A stretch of DNA of 64,000 nt from Akebia trifoliata (GCA_017979445.1 CM030706.1:20539884-20603883), one strand, 5' to 3'; counted from the stretch's first letter, positions 1 to 10,790 are shown. Notes: generated by a model from the letters alone, not told the origin. A program made the numbers and translations.

Positions 1-1
1 T

Positions 2-403
2 CTGATTTTGATCGATAACGGGAGTACACTGAACGTTTGCCCGCTAAAAATGGCTACTTGTCTCGAATTTAAGACTGAAGACCTCAAGTCCACTAATCAA
101 GATGTTAGGGCCTATGAAAACACCAAGAGGGTTGTACTGGGAATTTTGCACCTTCGATTGTCTACAGGCATAGCTGAATTTTCTATGGAATTTCAGGTTA
201 TTGACATCCAGTCTTCTTTCAATTTACTGTTAGGGAGACCATGGTTATACCAAATCAAAGCCATCCCTTTTACGCTACACCAGAAGGTCAAGTTTATCAA
301 GGATGGACTAGTGATTACTCTCCATGGAGATGCTAAAATTGTAGGGATTATAAACAATACTGAATCTAAGGATGAGCAGTTGCTTGAGATTCAACCAGAA
401 TAA
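2..403 (+). pseudogene. Aspartic protease domain of element A pol (partial)
   Basis: The frame is open from the window edge, so the start is outside. The active-site Asp is at 14-16 in a D-N-G-S context followed by LNVCPL, as in plant Tat-clade proteases that use D-x-G-S instead of DTG. The second conserved block LLLGRPWL lies near 221-245. In retroelements this enzyme cuts the Gag-Pol precursor inside the particle. The frame ends at a TAA (401-403); the same frame then stays open into the G-patch segment, so one stop separates the two. Element C has a near copy of this region at 22030-22452. Confidence 0.85.
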
Positions 404-1639
404 CAGGGAGTAGAACTCAGTGGGTTCGAGTTTGAAAATATATGCTTAGTCCAATGGGATCAAGTCATGAAAGAATATTTTCCAATGGAAAATACCTCTA
501 ACTGCTACATAGCTAATATATTCAAGAAAATGAGATTTTTCCCTGGTATGGGTTTAGGTCGCAAACAGCAAGGTATTAAAGAGGCACCAGTAATCAAAGA
601 GGTCATCGGCACATTCGGACTAGGATATAAACCTACTAAGGAAGATTGGACCCCATACTGTAAGACAAAATGGGACAAGGTCATTGCTAAAAGGCAAAGG
701 CACACCACGGATCTCACTAAAATGAAGCCCTATCGAAAGACCCTCAATGGTTATTTTGTAAAAGAAGGAGAAGACTTTGGTTACTATGGGTTCCTAGAGC
801 CGTTCATTGATCACATCACAGGTACTCGTCTGTCGGGGTTTGAAATCTTCTTTGGTATGGAATGGCCTGAAAAGGAAGCAAGCACAGAAGTTAAAGAGAA
901 GAAAGTTGAAGACTGGCAGCTCGATCTGAACTCCCTCAACATCGATCAGCTATTCATTGAAGATCATAGTATCTTAGTGTTGTCAGTTAAGAAAGGGATC
1001 CCAAATCCTCAGTCTGTAATCAAAACCGTTGTTGGGTGTCTCTCAAATTATCATATAGTTAGTCCTGTGTTGCATGTCAAGGCTGGGTCTGTCGGTCCCA
1101 TTAGTCCTGTTCTGTCTAACATGCAAGTTGAGTCATTTATTTCTGTTAAGTCAAGTAAGTTAGTTGTTTCTACTGAGTCTATTTTTCCTGTTGAGTTAAA
1201 CAAGTCTGTCAAGTCTGCAATGAGTCCTATTACCCCATCTCTTTTTAATGAAATGAAAGAAATTTTTGATTACCCCAAGCACAAGAATAATTTAACTAAT
1301 AATCTGACTTCGGAGGGAGAATCATCTGACGAGGAACCTCCCCTTGAAATAATCAAATTACTTGAACAAGAAAAAGAACGTCGGGCTCAACCTCTAATAG
1401 AGAAAGTAGAGGTTATCAACCTCGGAACAAAAGAAAGTCCTCAAGAAATTTGGATAAGGGTCACTTTATCTCCCAATGAACGCAAAGGGATAGTAGATTT
1501 GCTCAGAAAGTTCAAAGACATGTTCGCATGGTCTTACGAGGATATGCTGGGGGTAAGCATAGATATTGTTCAACATCGAATTCCGTTATATCCTGATGCT
1601 CGACCAATCAAAAAGAAACTTCGACGTATGAAGCCATAA
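404..1639 (+). pseudogene. G-patch domain and protease-RT linker of element A pol
   Basis: A G-patch core is visible around 535-580 (glycines of GMGLGRKQQGI), followed by a conserved block with GYKPTKEDW near 625-650. G-patches bind nucleic acid and activate helicases; a G-patch next to protease is known from betaretroviruses and, from memory, from some Tat/Ogre elements. The rest (900-1400) is acidic and Ser/Val-rich with no recognised fold. The segment 1420-1639 is the N-terminal approach to RT (MFAWSYEDM, then HRIPLYPDARP). It ends at a TAA (1637-1639) that replaces a sense codon, because homology continues without shift. The same frame as the protease is used. Confidence 0.75.
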
Positions 1640-2480
1640 TGGACTCTGAAAATTAAAGAAGAAGTTTCGAAGCAGATTAACGCTGGATTTTTAGAAGTAG
1701 TAAAATACCTGAAGTGGATTGCAAATGTCATCCCAGTATCGAAAAAGATGGAAAAGTCAGGATGTGTGTGGACTTTAGAGACCTAAACAAAGCAAGCCTA
1801 AAAGACAGTTTTCCTTTACCACACATAGATGTCCTAGTAGATAGTACAGCAGGGCACGCTTTGCTGTCCTTCATGGATGGATTTTCGGGGTATAATCAGA
1901 TAAAAATGGACTCTCGAGATATGAAAAAAACTTCGTTCATTATACAGTGGGGGACTTTCTGCTACAAGGTCATGCCTTTTGGTTTGAAGAACGCTGCAGC
2001 TACCTATCAAAGAGCAGCCACGACTTTACTACATGACATAATACATAAGGAAGTCGAAGTCTATGTAGATGATATCATAGTCAAATCTAAGGAACGACTG
2101 GGGCATGTTGTTACGTTAGAAAAGTTTCTCACAAGAATTCAAAAGTACCAACTCCGTCTTAACCCACAGAAATGTGTATTTGGAGTAACTTCTGGAAAGT
2201 TATTGGGATTTGTGGTCAGTCAGAGAGGGATCAAAGTAGACCTTGTAAAGATTAAAGCTATCCAAGAGATGCCATCGCCCGAGACTGAAAAGCAGATTCG
2301 AGGTTTTCTGGGCAGAATCCAGTATGTTAGCAGATTCATCGCTCAACTCACCAACGTCTACGAACCTATTTTCAAGCTTCTAAAAAAGAATGAACCAACA
2401 GTTTGGAACGAGCAATGTCAAAAGGCTTTCGACCAAGTCAAGGAGTACCTCTTAAACCCGCCTATATTTTTTCCATCCAC
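1640..2480 (+). pseudogene. Reverse transcriptase of element A, disrupted
   Basis: Typical Ty3/gypsy RT blocks are present: CVDFRDLN near 1760-1790, PLPHIDVLVD near 1815-1850, FMDGFSGYNQI near 1870-1905, PFGLKNAAATYQ near 1975-2010, and the catalytic YVDD at 2062-2073. The enzyme would copy element RNA into cDNA. The first about 70 codons sit in another frame than the body: a one-base loss near 1735-1745 shifts it, and a stop precedes it at 1637-1639. The YVDD aspartates are intact, so decay is by scattered point changes rather than deletion. Confidence 0.9.
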
Positions 2481-2935
2481 ACCGGGCGAACCACTTCTTC
2501 TTTATCTGTCAGTCACAGAAGAAGTTATGGGATGCATGCTTGCACAGTATGACAAAGATACTCGCAAAGAAAGGGCCATCTACTACATCAGAACGAAGAT
2601 GTTAAAGTATGAACGAAAATATTCATCCTTGGAAAAAACCTGTTTAGCACTAGTATGGGCTACTAAGAGACTCCGACACTATATGCCATCTCATTCAATT
2701 ATCCTGTTATCTCGGATGGATCCTCTCAAGTATATTTCAAGAAATCGGCGTTGACAGGGAGAACCGCGCAATGGTTATTGTTGCTATCAGAGTTTGACAT
2801 CACGCATGTTACACAGAAATCTATCAAGGGGAGAGCTGTAGCAGAATACTTGGCAGATCACCCTGTAGTAGAAGGAATAAAGGCTGTTGATCAATTCCCT
2901 GATGAGAACATCTTACATGTTAAAGAAGAACCGCA
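2481..2935 (+). pseudogene. First (gypsy-type) RNase H of element A, connection-like
   Basis: Homology to the gypsy RNase H runs from LLLYLSVTEE (about 2494-2523) through LEKTCLALVWATKRLRHYM (about 2629-2690) to FDITHVTQKSIKGR (about 2790-2835). The first catalytic Asp of active gypsy RNases H is replaced by Ser in YLSVTEE. Loss of the catalytic residues in this copy, with a second RNase H downstream, is the known arrangement of the Tat clade. A frameshift near 2735-2750 splits it into two frames. It probably acted as a structural tether rather than as a nuclease. Confidence 0.8.
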
Positions 2936-2942
2936 GAACCAA

Positions 2943-3330
2943 ACATGGCAATTGTACTTTGATGGAGCTGCCAATCAAAATAGGTATGGAATAGGGGCAG
3001 TCCTGTTTTCTCCGAAATGATGCCACATTCCTATTGCTATTAAATTAGTATTTTCAAACACTAATAACACAGCTGAATATGAGGCGTGCATCGCGGGGCT
3101 CGAAGCGGCTTTGAACCTGGACATTACTGAAATTGAAGTTTTTGGGGATTCAGCCTTGGTCATACATTAGTTATTACAAGAATGGAAGACTAGGGATGAA
3201 AACTTGAAACCTTATCATGAGTATTTGTTAAACTTAGTCAGTAAGTTTAAAGCTATCCTGTTCCAACACTTGTTAAGGGAGGATAACAGATTTGTTGACT
3301 CCTTAGCAACTTTATCTTCAATGATCCATT
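2943..3330 (+). pseudogene. Second, archaeal-type RNase H (aRNH) of element A
   Basis: WQLYFDGA opens the domain with the first catalytic Asp at 2961-2963. The Glu of AEYEA is at 3075-3077, the Asp of GDSAL at 3147-3149, and a final Asp (VDSLATL) at 3297-3299, so the D-E-D-D set is visible. The role is to remove RNA from the RNA-DNA hybrid and shape the polypurine primer. Three defects break it: TGA at 3018 (element C has a Gly codon there), TAG at 3168, and a missing start for the distal part. The presence of this domain is the best single marker of the Tat clade. Confidence 0.85.
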
Positions 3331-4735
3331 TACCTTTTGGCATGGAATTGAGGCCGATCACTGTTGAAGTCAAAGACAAATCCGGATACTGCCATCAGAT
3401 CAACATTGCTACTCGACTACCCGATGGAAAGCCATGGTACACAGACATAAAGAAAGTGTTGGAAAAACAAGAATTCCTGGAAGAAGCATCGAGGAATGAA
3501 CGACAAACCCTACTAAGATTAGCATCTCAATTCATCCTGTGCGCAGAAAGTTTATACAAAAGGTCTTATGATGGGATTCACTTGTCGTGTGTTGATGAAG
3601 ATCAAGCTGAACAGATAATGATTGAACTACATTCAGGAGAATGTGGCCCTCACATGAGTGGGAAAATGTTAGCTAAGAAGATTATGAGACAATGATACTA
3701 CTGGCCCACGATGGAAACAGATTGTCATCACGTGGTCAAAACTTGTCATAAGTATCAAATACATGCGAACCTTATACATGTGCCACCATCTCAATTAGTG
3801 GGTCTGACTTCACCATGGCCATTCTCAGTCTAGGAAATTGACATTACTGGTAAAATATCGCCTAAGGCATCAAACAGGCATGAATACATTCTAGTTGCCA
3901 TCGATTATTTTACCAAATGGGTCGAAGCTGCCTCTTATGCTGTCCTCACTATGTTTCGAGTTGCAAAGTTCATTCAAACAAACATCATCAGTCGATACAG
4001 GGTACCTTCGGAGTTGATCTCTGATAACGGGTCACACTTCAAAGCTGAGGTTATCAAATTGTGTTCAAAGTTCAAAATCTCACACCATAAATCATCTCCT
4101 TACCACCCTCAGACTAATGGAGCAGTCGAAGCAGCTAATAAGAATCTTAAGACTATCCTCAGGAAACTGTGTCAATCACATTGAGATTGGTCAGAAAAAT
4201 TGTCATTTGCATTATGGGCATATCGAACCTCAATTCGATCCTCTACTGGAGCTACTCCCTACTCCTTAGTGTATGGCATGGAAGCAGTCTTGCCAGTTGA
4301 AATGGAAATTCCGTCTCTCAGGGTCTTATTAGAAAGTCAGTTGTCAGAAGCAGATTGGGTTCGCCAATGGAATGAAGAATTGAATTTGATCGAAGAAAAC
4401 TGACTAAGAGCGTTGTACCACGTGCAAGCTTATCAAAAAAGGGTCGCCCGTGCATTTGACAAAATGATCAAGGCCCGTCACTTACAAGTCGGGGACTTAG
4501 TACTCAAAGAGAATCGGGCACTATCTTTGATCCTAGAGGGAAGTTCGAACCAAATTGGGGAGGTCCGTTCATCGTTGAGGAAATATTACCAGGAAAAACT
4601 GTCAGACTTCAAGATCATGATGGAATCGAATTACCAGAACCAACCAACCTTGACCAAATCAAACGGTACTACATTTAAGGAGGCCATCTTTGGCCGAATC
4701 AATCCTCATATTACCCAGCTACCTGGTTAAACATA
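3331..4735 (+). pseudogene. Linker and integrase of element A, disrupted
   Basis: After a linker (3331-3590) come the zinc-binding N-terminal region (His in the LHSGECGPH block near 3628, then the Cys pair, one of them damaged, near 3740-3760), the core with catalytic Asp at 3903-3905 (IDYFTKWVE), Asp at 4023-4025 (SDNGSHF) and Glu at 4128-4130 (NGAVEAANK), and a GPY/F-type C-terminus near 4545-4600. The D-D-E residues remain. Breaks are TGA at 3693-3695, TAG near 3831, a TGA at about 4181 that looks like CGA to TGA, a stop after 4400, and a frameshift in the C-terminal part. No chromodomain is seen. Confidence 0.88.
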
Positions 4736-4809
4736 TCCTTTCTCAACCCCTTTGCAGCCTTTTCAAAAAAGAAAAATTATGCATTTTTTCTTTCTCAGCC
4801 CGATCACCT
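4736..4809 (+). other. Start of element A 3' UTR up to the element B insertion
   Basis: Non-coding; begins just after the conserved end of pol. The last five bases, CACCT (4805-4809), are the left target duplication of element B. The sequence continues at 14687, as shown by the uninterrupted equivalents in element C (39240-39370) and element D (31480-31620). Confidence 0.85.
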
Positions 4810-5960
4810 TGTAGACACCCCATTTTTGCATCCGCCTGATTAATCAACTCGTCAACCCGATTGCAATGATTCCCAATGATGGATGTGTATTCCAATGCTT
4901 TATTTTGTTACCAGATATGTTTCAGAAATCCGGATGAGGTATCTCGAACTGACAAAACCTTAGAAATTACGCTACGCTAGGAAAATACGACCCCAGAAAC
5001 ATAGAAATCATCATCTTGCAGACCAGAAAGAAACTTCACGATAAAAATCACTAAAAATTACCAAATTACCAAAATATCCCTAACCTCAAAACAACCCTAG
5101 AGCCTACGTTACGCTTAGGAAAACTCTCTCGAACACATAAAATAACAAATCGAACCAAATAAATCATTTCACCAATTTTAACAGAATTTGACAAAATTAC
5201 GAAAATGCCCCTCGTAAAGTTCACAACCATTTCACACAAAAAAACTTCATAAATAACAAAAACTAATATTTCCATTGAATTCCTTACGAAAAATCGATTC
5301 TAAAACATCCTGGAACATTAAAAACCGACTTGAAACGTGAAAAGTCCTCTCCGGGGGCAAAACGGTAATTTCACAATTTTCATAATTAAAACTTTCGAAA
5401 TTAATAAATAAATATTAAATAATTAAAGTGAAACATTAATAAAATTAATTTAAAATTTTGAACCTAAAAAATCGATCAATCGGGTTCTCAGGCAAAATTG
5501 TTGAGGGTTCGTGAGATATTTCTTTAAGAACCCCTCAATTTGGGGGTCTAAAGAATTAAAGAAATAATGAAAGGGGCCTTCTCCAAAAATTAAAAGTAAA
5601 TCAAGTAAGACTAAAGTCAAGGTATTAAAGTCAATCAAGTGAGACTGAAGTCAAAATTAAAGTCAATTAAGCAAGACTGAAGTCAAGTCAATCAATTAAG
5701 ACTAAAGTCAAAACATTAAAAGTCAATCAAATAAGACCAAAAGTCATAATAGAATTCTAATTAAATAATAACTCTATCTAATAGAGTTCTAACTTAAAAA
5801 TAATTCTACCTAAAATAATTTGAATTAAAACACAATTCTACCTAAAACAATTCTAATTAAAATACAATTCTACCTAAAACAAGTCAAATTAAAACACAAC
5901 TCTAATTAAAAGATCTCTAATTAAACACTAACTCTATCCAAATCAGCCCCTAAAAACATC

Positions 5961-5968
5961 TATAAATA
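5961..5968 (+). promoter_or_regulatory. TATA box of element B 5' LTR
   Basis: TATAAATA followed by AGAGGTGCTCACACCC. The same box and context recur in the LTRs of A, B, D, E and F, so this is the likely U3 core promoter; transcription would start roughly 30 bases downstream. Confidence 0.8.
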
Positions 5969-6385
5969 GAGGTGCTCACACCCTATTTTCGTATCAAATT
6001 ATAAGCCCTAAGAGAAGTAGGTCTAGAAGCTCCCCTAGCCCCCCATAAACCCTAGTTTTGGAGCCCCAACTCCTTAGCTAACATCCCTCCTTCAATTTTA
6101 GTCTAGAAAACACCCAAAAGCCTTCTAAAAACATCCCCAAATCTGCAACGAACTTGAAGAGTTCAGATTCAAAAACAAGGAGATACCTTGCCTCGGAGAT
6201 CTGAAGTCAAATCCGGAAGCAGAACGAAGCAAGGGAGCACGGTACAAGGAGTTCTTTTTGTCAGATCTGAGGGAACCAAGTCCTTGCCATCGGAAAGGTA
6301 AACCTTTTATTTTTATTTATTTTCTTATCTAGGTTTTAGCAATGTAATTTACTTGGGAATTTAGTAGAGATCGGCTTTGGCCAGG

Positions 6386-6416
6386 CGGGGTTGGTGCCTA
6401 ACACCTTCCAATCCCG
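6386..6416 (+). other. U5 hairpin of element B 5' LTR
   Basis: Arms CGGGGTTGG (6386-6394) and CCAATCCCG (6408-6416) pair over 9 bp with one G-U. The 13-base loop TGCCTAACACCTT is shared by every LTR in the window, including those with different arms. The perfect version occurs in E (44228-44258), D 3' LTR (38148-38178) and F 3' LTR (49358-49388, minus strand). Confidence 0.7.
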
Positions 6417-6535
6417 TAACGTGATCCCCAGACTCTTTTTCTCTTTCGTAGATTAGTTTTCCTTTTTTAGAGTCAGTTTGGTTCCTAGACCTTAACAACT
6501 AGGTGGCGACTCCCAAACCTCAAGGGTGAAAAGCG

Positions 6536-6556
6536 GATCCGCGCACCCCGCGGATC
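6536..6556 (+). other. Terminal LTR hairpin of element B
   Basis: GATCCGCG and CGCGGATC form a perfect 8-bp stem around loop CACCC, 13 bases before the LTR end. Similar versions stand at the ends of the A, D, E and 3' B LTRs; the C and F copies have lost pairing. Confidence 0.65.
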
Positions 6557-6570
6557 GAGGGTGCTTTCAG

Positions 6571-6588
6571 TGGCGACTCCACTGGGGA
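6571..6588 (+). promoter_or_regulatory. Primer-binding site of element B
   Basis: TGGCGACTCCACTGGGGA lies one base after the LTR. Its reverse complement ends in CCA like a mature tRNA. From memory, Ogre elements use a tRNA-Arg primer with this site; the tRNA identity is not proven here. Confidence 0.9.
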
Positions 6589-6822
6589 CTATTGAGGATC
6601 AAACTTGAAAAACCCCAAGTATGGGAGCATTGCCAAGATGACCTAATTTTTTTTTATTTAATTGGATTTATTTTATTTATTTTTTCTTTTTATTTATTTT
6701 TTTTTATCTTGATGTAGATGATTTTGGTATTGCATTTTTTTTTTCTAATTAAGGATCACTTTTTGATGACTCCTAAATAATGAAAGATTCAAATTAACCT
6801 ATGAAAATGATGGAATGATGGA

Positions 6823-7572
6823 GGTTGGACAGAAATATTAAAACGTTTTTAGAGAATATTCTAGCGAGAATTAAGTCTGGGAGCCTCTTAATAAAATATA
6901 GATCTCGTCGAGTAGATTAATTTAGAATCTGAGTTCACTCAATTTCATTATCGGAAGCCTTAGATATCATCGATGCAAGTTCAATCTGTAAATCTGGAAT
7001 TATTTCTGAATTAAAGTTGGGATAGCAACGTTAAAACTTTTTTATAGAATATTCTAGTGAGAATTAAGTCTGGGAACCTTTAATAAAACGTAGATCTCGT
7101 CGAGTAGATTAATTTAGAATCTGAGTTCACTTAATTTTGTTATCAGAAGTCTTAGATATCATCGATGCAAGCTCAATCTGTAAAACTGGAATTATTTCTG
7201 AATGAAAGTTGGGACAGCAACGTTAAAACTTTTTTACAGAATATTCTAATGATAATTAAGTCTGGGAACCTCTTAATAAAATGTAGATCTCGTCAAGTAG
7301 ATTAATTTAGAATCTGTGTTCACTCAATTTCGTTATCGGAAGCCTTAGATATCATCGATGCAAGTTCAATCTGTAAATCTGGAATTATTTCTGAATGAAA
7401 GTTGGGACAGCAACGTTAAAACGTTTTTACAGAATATTCTGATGAGAACTAAGTCTGGACACCTATTAATAAAATGTAGATCTCATCGAGTAGATTAATT
7501 TAGAACTTGACTTCACTCGATTTCGTTATCGGGAGCCTTAGATATCATCGATGCAAGTTCAGATTGTATTTT
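6823..7572 (+). repeat. 192-bp tandem repeats in element B leader, 4 copies
   Basis: Units start at about 6823, 7016, 7208 and 7401 with GTTGGGACAGCAACGTTAAA or a variant, and contain TTAGATATCATCGATGCAAG. Copy number differs between elements: 4 in B, 3 in D, 2 in E, about 4 in F. Unit length suggests satellite-like turnover inside the leader. Confidence 0.9.
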
Positions 7573-8050
7573 CCTAATTCACAGAAAATCTGAATTTATC
7601 TAATGTTGGCACAATTAATGTTCTTGAGAGTGAGCTCATCTCAACCATTGTCATTCTATCATCAATGTAACACCTATTGGAATCTCGATTTATTTTGGAT
7701 CACCCAAAAGTGATCATTGATTGGACCTTAAAAATTATAAAAATTATGCCTATTGCAATGTTTGTTTGATCATTATCATATGCCATATTTATTGATTAAT
7801 TTACCATGATCTTGTTTGAAATACATGATTGATGTTGATCGTAATGTTAATGTGCTTATGTGATGGGAATAATGTGATCTTAATTGAATATTCATATGAT
7901 TTGAATGATTTTGGTTTTGATTAAATATATGATTGGTTTGATTGGATCCATGGGCCCATTTGTTTGAAAAAGGTCCCGGGCACACCCCACCCTGTTTTGC
8001 ACACACCACCTGCACGTTTACTGTTTTACTCACTTACACGTGCCATTTAG

Positions 8051-8072
8051 CCAACGTGGTACTAGTGCGTGG
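8051..8072 (+). other. Leader hairpin 1 of element B (palindromic-loop type, damaged)
   Basis: CCA(A)CG and CGTGG arms surround GTACTAGTGC. Elements D, E and F have the perfect palindrome GCACTAGTGC here; B has one C to T change that breaks it. Confidence 0.5.
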
Positions 8073-8261
8073 CCCGGTCTCTTCGGAGATGCGACGTCAT
8101 TCATGAAATCCACAACTCCAGTCACGTACCTTAGGGTATATCAAACTGGGGGCATCAATACCATCTGATCAGGTGATTCTGAGAAGTATGTTGATGCACC
8201 CAGGCTGGAGCGACCTGAGCCTTTAACCTATTGTAAGCCACACAGTCACATGTCCCGATTG

Positions 8262-8283
8262 CCAACGTAGTACTAGTACGTGG
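8262..8283 (+). other. Leader hairpin 2 of element B, palindromic loop
   Basis: The same CCA(A)CG/CGTGG stem surrounds the perfect palindrome GTACTAGTAC (8270-8279). It belongs to the second half of the duplicated leader block. A palindromic loop on a leader hairpin resembles retroviral dimer-initiation sites; that is inference. Confidence 0.5.
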
Positions 8284-8840
8284 TCGGTCCCCTCGTGGGA
8301 TGCCAAACCATTTATGAAAGCTACAACTCTTGACTCGTACCCATAGGTATATAAAAGATAATCCAAGTATATCAATTGCACTTCTTGGTCAAAATCGGTG
8401 CCTAAGCAAGATCTTGCCCCGATGTACCCTACTGTACGAGGGGGATAGACTACGTCTATTCTAGACGAGAGGTATTTAAGTGGGCCCTTGCTCAGCATTG
8501 TGCGCCACCTCTCAACTGGAGATCAAACTGGCTGTTTTTGGCTTCAGAGAAGTGAGTTGAGAGGTTTTAGATTATCACCTATACGGTATATCAAACAAAG
8601 TCACCACGTATCGAGAGGTATATAGGTGTGCTTGGGCAAGGGTGGCTAGATAAAAATGCATTGCACGTAGTAAACCTAGAGTCTAGAAGCCTTCCTATAG
8701 GTCACGACGACCCGAATGACTACGGGTGTTCCGGGTTGCTTTATTCAATCCAACCAACATGTAGGTGGGCAGACCGATCCAGAATAATCAAACAAAACCC
8801 ACAATATCGGTCCGACCCAATCGGTGAAATGTACTGATTA

Positions 8841-10020
8841 ATTTGAACCACTTAAACCAGTTGACCCAATGGACAAATGGATCAAACTGATCGATACCAA
8901 ATCAGTTGGACTAATTGGTTTCACTTTTAAAGATCCAGACCACTTTATCTAGAAAGATTCGATCTTAAGATCAAATTAATTTATCTGATCAAAGGTTCAA
9001 CCCCAATCAGGGGTAGACCCGCATCTAACCTTTCTCACTTTCTTGGTCACTATAGACTTATGGTGCATTTGGATTCGATTTTCCGCCAGAGGGCTAATTT
9101 ATATCAAAATTTTAATCATGTGGTTAAGAGTGAAACCTTCAGAATCAATGATTAATCTTAGGTGCCCCTAAATGTTCTAAATCCTCATCTGTGTTATTTT
9201 GGATCCGTCAAAAGAGTTATCTAGTCAAAGTACCAGTGTTAAGTAAGTCCAAGTAGTCCATCCCACCCAGAAGGACCTTCTCTCTTTGTAGATAATTGTC
9301 CCTGAGTTTTTCTTTGAGTTTCAATCCAGTTTTTTGTCAGTCTTTAAATCCAGTAGTCGAGTTTGTCAATCAATGTTTTTTCAATTCCAATAAAATATAG
9401 AAGCTTCTGATTATCATACGTGTAATAATGATTTGAGCATAATATCTAACATGAGAAATGACTTAAAGCTCACTAACCAAATTTGATAAATATTGGAATT
9501 AAAGAGTACACTCAAGAAGTGTAAATTGGTGATACATTATCCTCAAGAGAACATGAGAGAATAGTAAACTTACTTGAGAAATTCAACAATATTTCTTGCA
9601 TGATCTCATAAGGATATATGGATGAATTACACAAAAACATAGATCAAGTCAAGAGTGATTTCAAAGTCAAAGATTATCGGTCAAAGATGATATAGCTGAA
9701 AGCATCAACAAAGCTAAGACTTACAAGTGGATCTACCATATTTCTCACTCAAAAGAAAGAAGAGTTCTCATTCGCAAAGAATATAAGATTTTTTTTGAAG
9801 TTTGGAAATGTTGAACAAGTCAACGTCAAATACAAAGAAGTCAATCATACTCAACTTTGTAAAAGAAGACTAAAGATTTCTCTTTATCAAAAAAGACTGA
9901 AGATTATTCATTCTCAGAAGAAGATTGAAGACTCATTTTCAAAAGAAGACCTTACTCGATAGAGCAATCAAGATATTGAGTTTCTAAAACCTTGACCAAA
10001 TCGACTAGTATTTCACAAAA
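8841..10020 (+). other. Internal non-coding region of element B, unrecognised
   Basis: No similarity to gag or pol is seen. The last part (9830-9960) is A/G-rich with loose repeats of AGAAGA-TGAAGA. At 9990-10040 a stretch resembling the end of pol (ACCTTGACCAAATCGA, then AAAAGGAGGCCTTCATTGG) marks where the 3' UTR homology begins, so nearly all of gag-pol has been replaced or deleted. Confidence 0.6.
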
Positions 10021-10610
10021 GGAGGCCTTCATTGGTCGAACCATTTTCCTGTCTTACCAAGAAAAAGACAACCTTCTTTAGCCCCTAGCAGCCTTGAAAA
10101 ATAAAATCAATAGCCTCTTCTTTCTAAACCACGCCAACCAACCTTGGGAGGGAATCTAGGTATGAACTACGTTTTGACCTAATCCCAAAAGGAAAAAAAA
10201 AATATTTGGGGTACGTAGGCAACCTGAGAAGTTACTTCAGGCCCGGTCATTAAAAGAAAAATGTATTCTCTTAAGGAAAGTGTCATCTAAAAGAAAAATC
10301 TACTATTGAAATGTTCAAAAGAAAAGAATGCCAAACTAAGGGCATTAGAAAAAAGAATCAAAAGAATTGATAAAAAGAAAAGAATGCCAAACTAGGGGCA
10401 TTTAGAAAAAAAAAATTAAATTAATTGATAGAAAAGAGAGAATATCAAACTAGGGGCATCTTGGGAAGTTGAGCCTTATATATTTTCTTTCTAAACCATA
10501 TCCTAAGCCCACCTATTAAGTCCTCCTGAAGGCTAATTGACTCGGTTAAGGTGCAGGGAACTGAGAAGTTGTCGAGTTGGTTATACAAGATCATCAAGAA
10601 AAAAAAGAGA

Positions 10611-10790
10611 AGCCCGCTAAGTCGAAAACCTGAAAAGGCGGCTTAGGCAAAATTTAGGGCATAACCATAAAAAAGAAAGCCTGCTAGGTTGAAAACCTGG
10701 AAAGGCGACCTAGGCAAAAATCAAGGCATCATCAGAAAAAGAAAAACAAAGCCCGCTAGATTGAAAACCTAAAGAGGCGATCTAGGCAAA
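10611..10790 (+). repeat. Three GAAAACC-loop hairpin modules in element B UTR
   Basis: Arms differ but stay complementary: CTAAGTCG/CGGCTTAG (10617-10646), CTAGGTTG/CGACCTAG (10684-10713) and CTAGATTG/CGATCTAG (10756-10785), counting G-U pairs. The loop is GAAAACCTGAAAAGG or close. Each is followed by CAAAAATTAGGGCAT or similar. Confidence 0.65.

Larger units (their letters stand above)
4810..6569 (+). repeat. 5' LTR of element B
   Basis: It is 1760 bp, with ends TG...CA. U3 carries degenerate repeats around AAGTCAATCAAG-AAGACTAAAGTC (5590-5740). A TATA box is at 5961-5968, a T-rich stretch ending TCTAG at about 6310-6332, the U5 hairpin at 6386-6416, a PBS-like 10-mer at 6504-6513, and a terminal hairpin at 6536-6556. 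It is close to the 3' LTR except over the last 230 bp. Confidence 0.95.
6589..8840 (+). other. Leader of element B (non-coding)
   Basis: It begins with the conserved GACTATTGAGGATC block and T-rich tract, then holds four 192-bp repeats (6823-7572), an AT-rich spacer, and a GC-richer block (7945-8520) that is itself a diverged tandem duplication about 210 bp apart. No long reading frame shows codon-like conservation with the D, E and F leaders; short open stretches here look accidental. Elements E (44436-45671), D (27286-29360) and F (minus, 55130-57343) carry homologous leaders. Confidence 0.8.

Noticed and set aside
6295..6335. A 40-base intron in the first-family LTR
   Set aside because: Donor- and acceptor-like ends exist but the distance is below the usual plant minimum; kept only as a weak signature.
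6823..7572. Centromeric satellite
   Set aside because: Only 2-4 copies, always at the same place in element leaders; a satellite origin cannot be claimed from this window.
8223..8498. Minus-strand open stretches in the leaders of B and D (28683-28979)
   Set aside because: Present because the leaders are homologous; the reading differs by frameshift and end between copies, and they are antisense to the element transcript.
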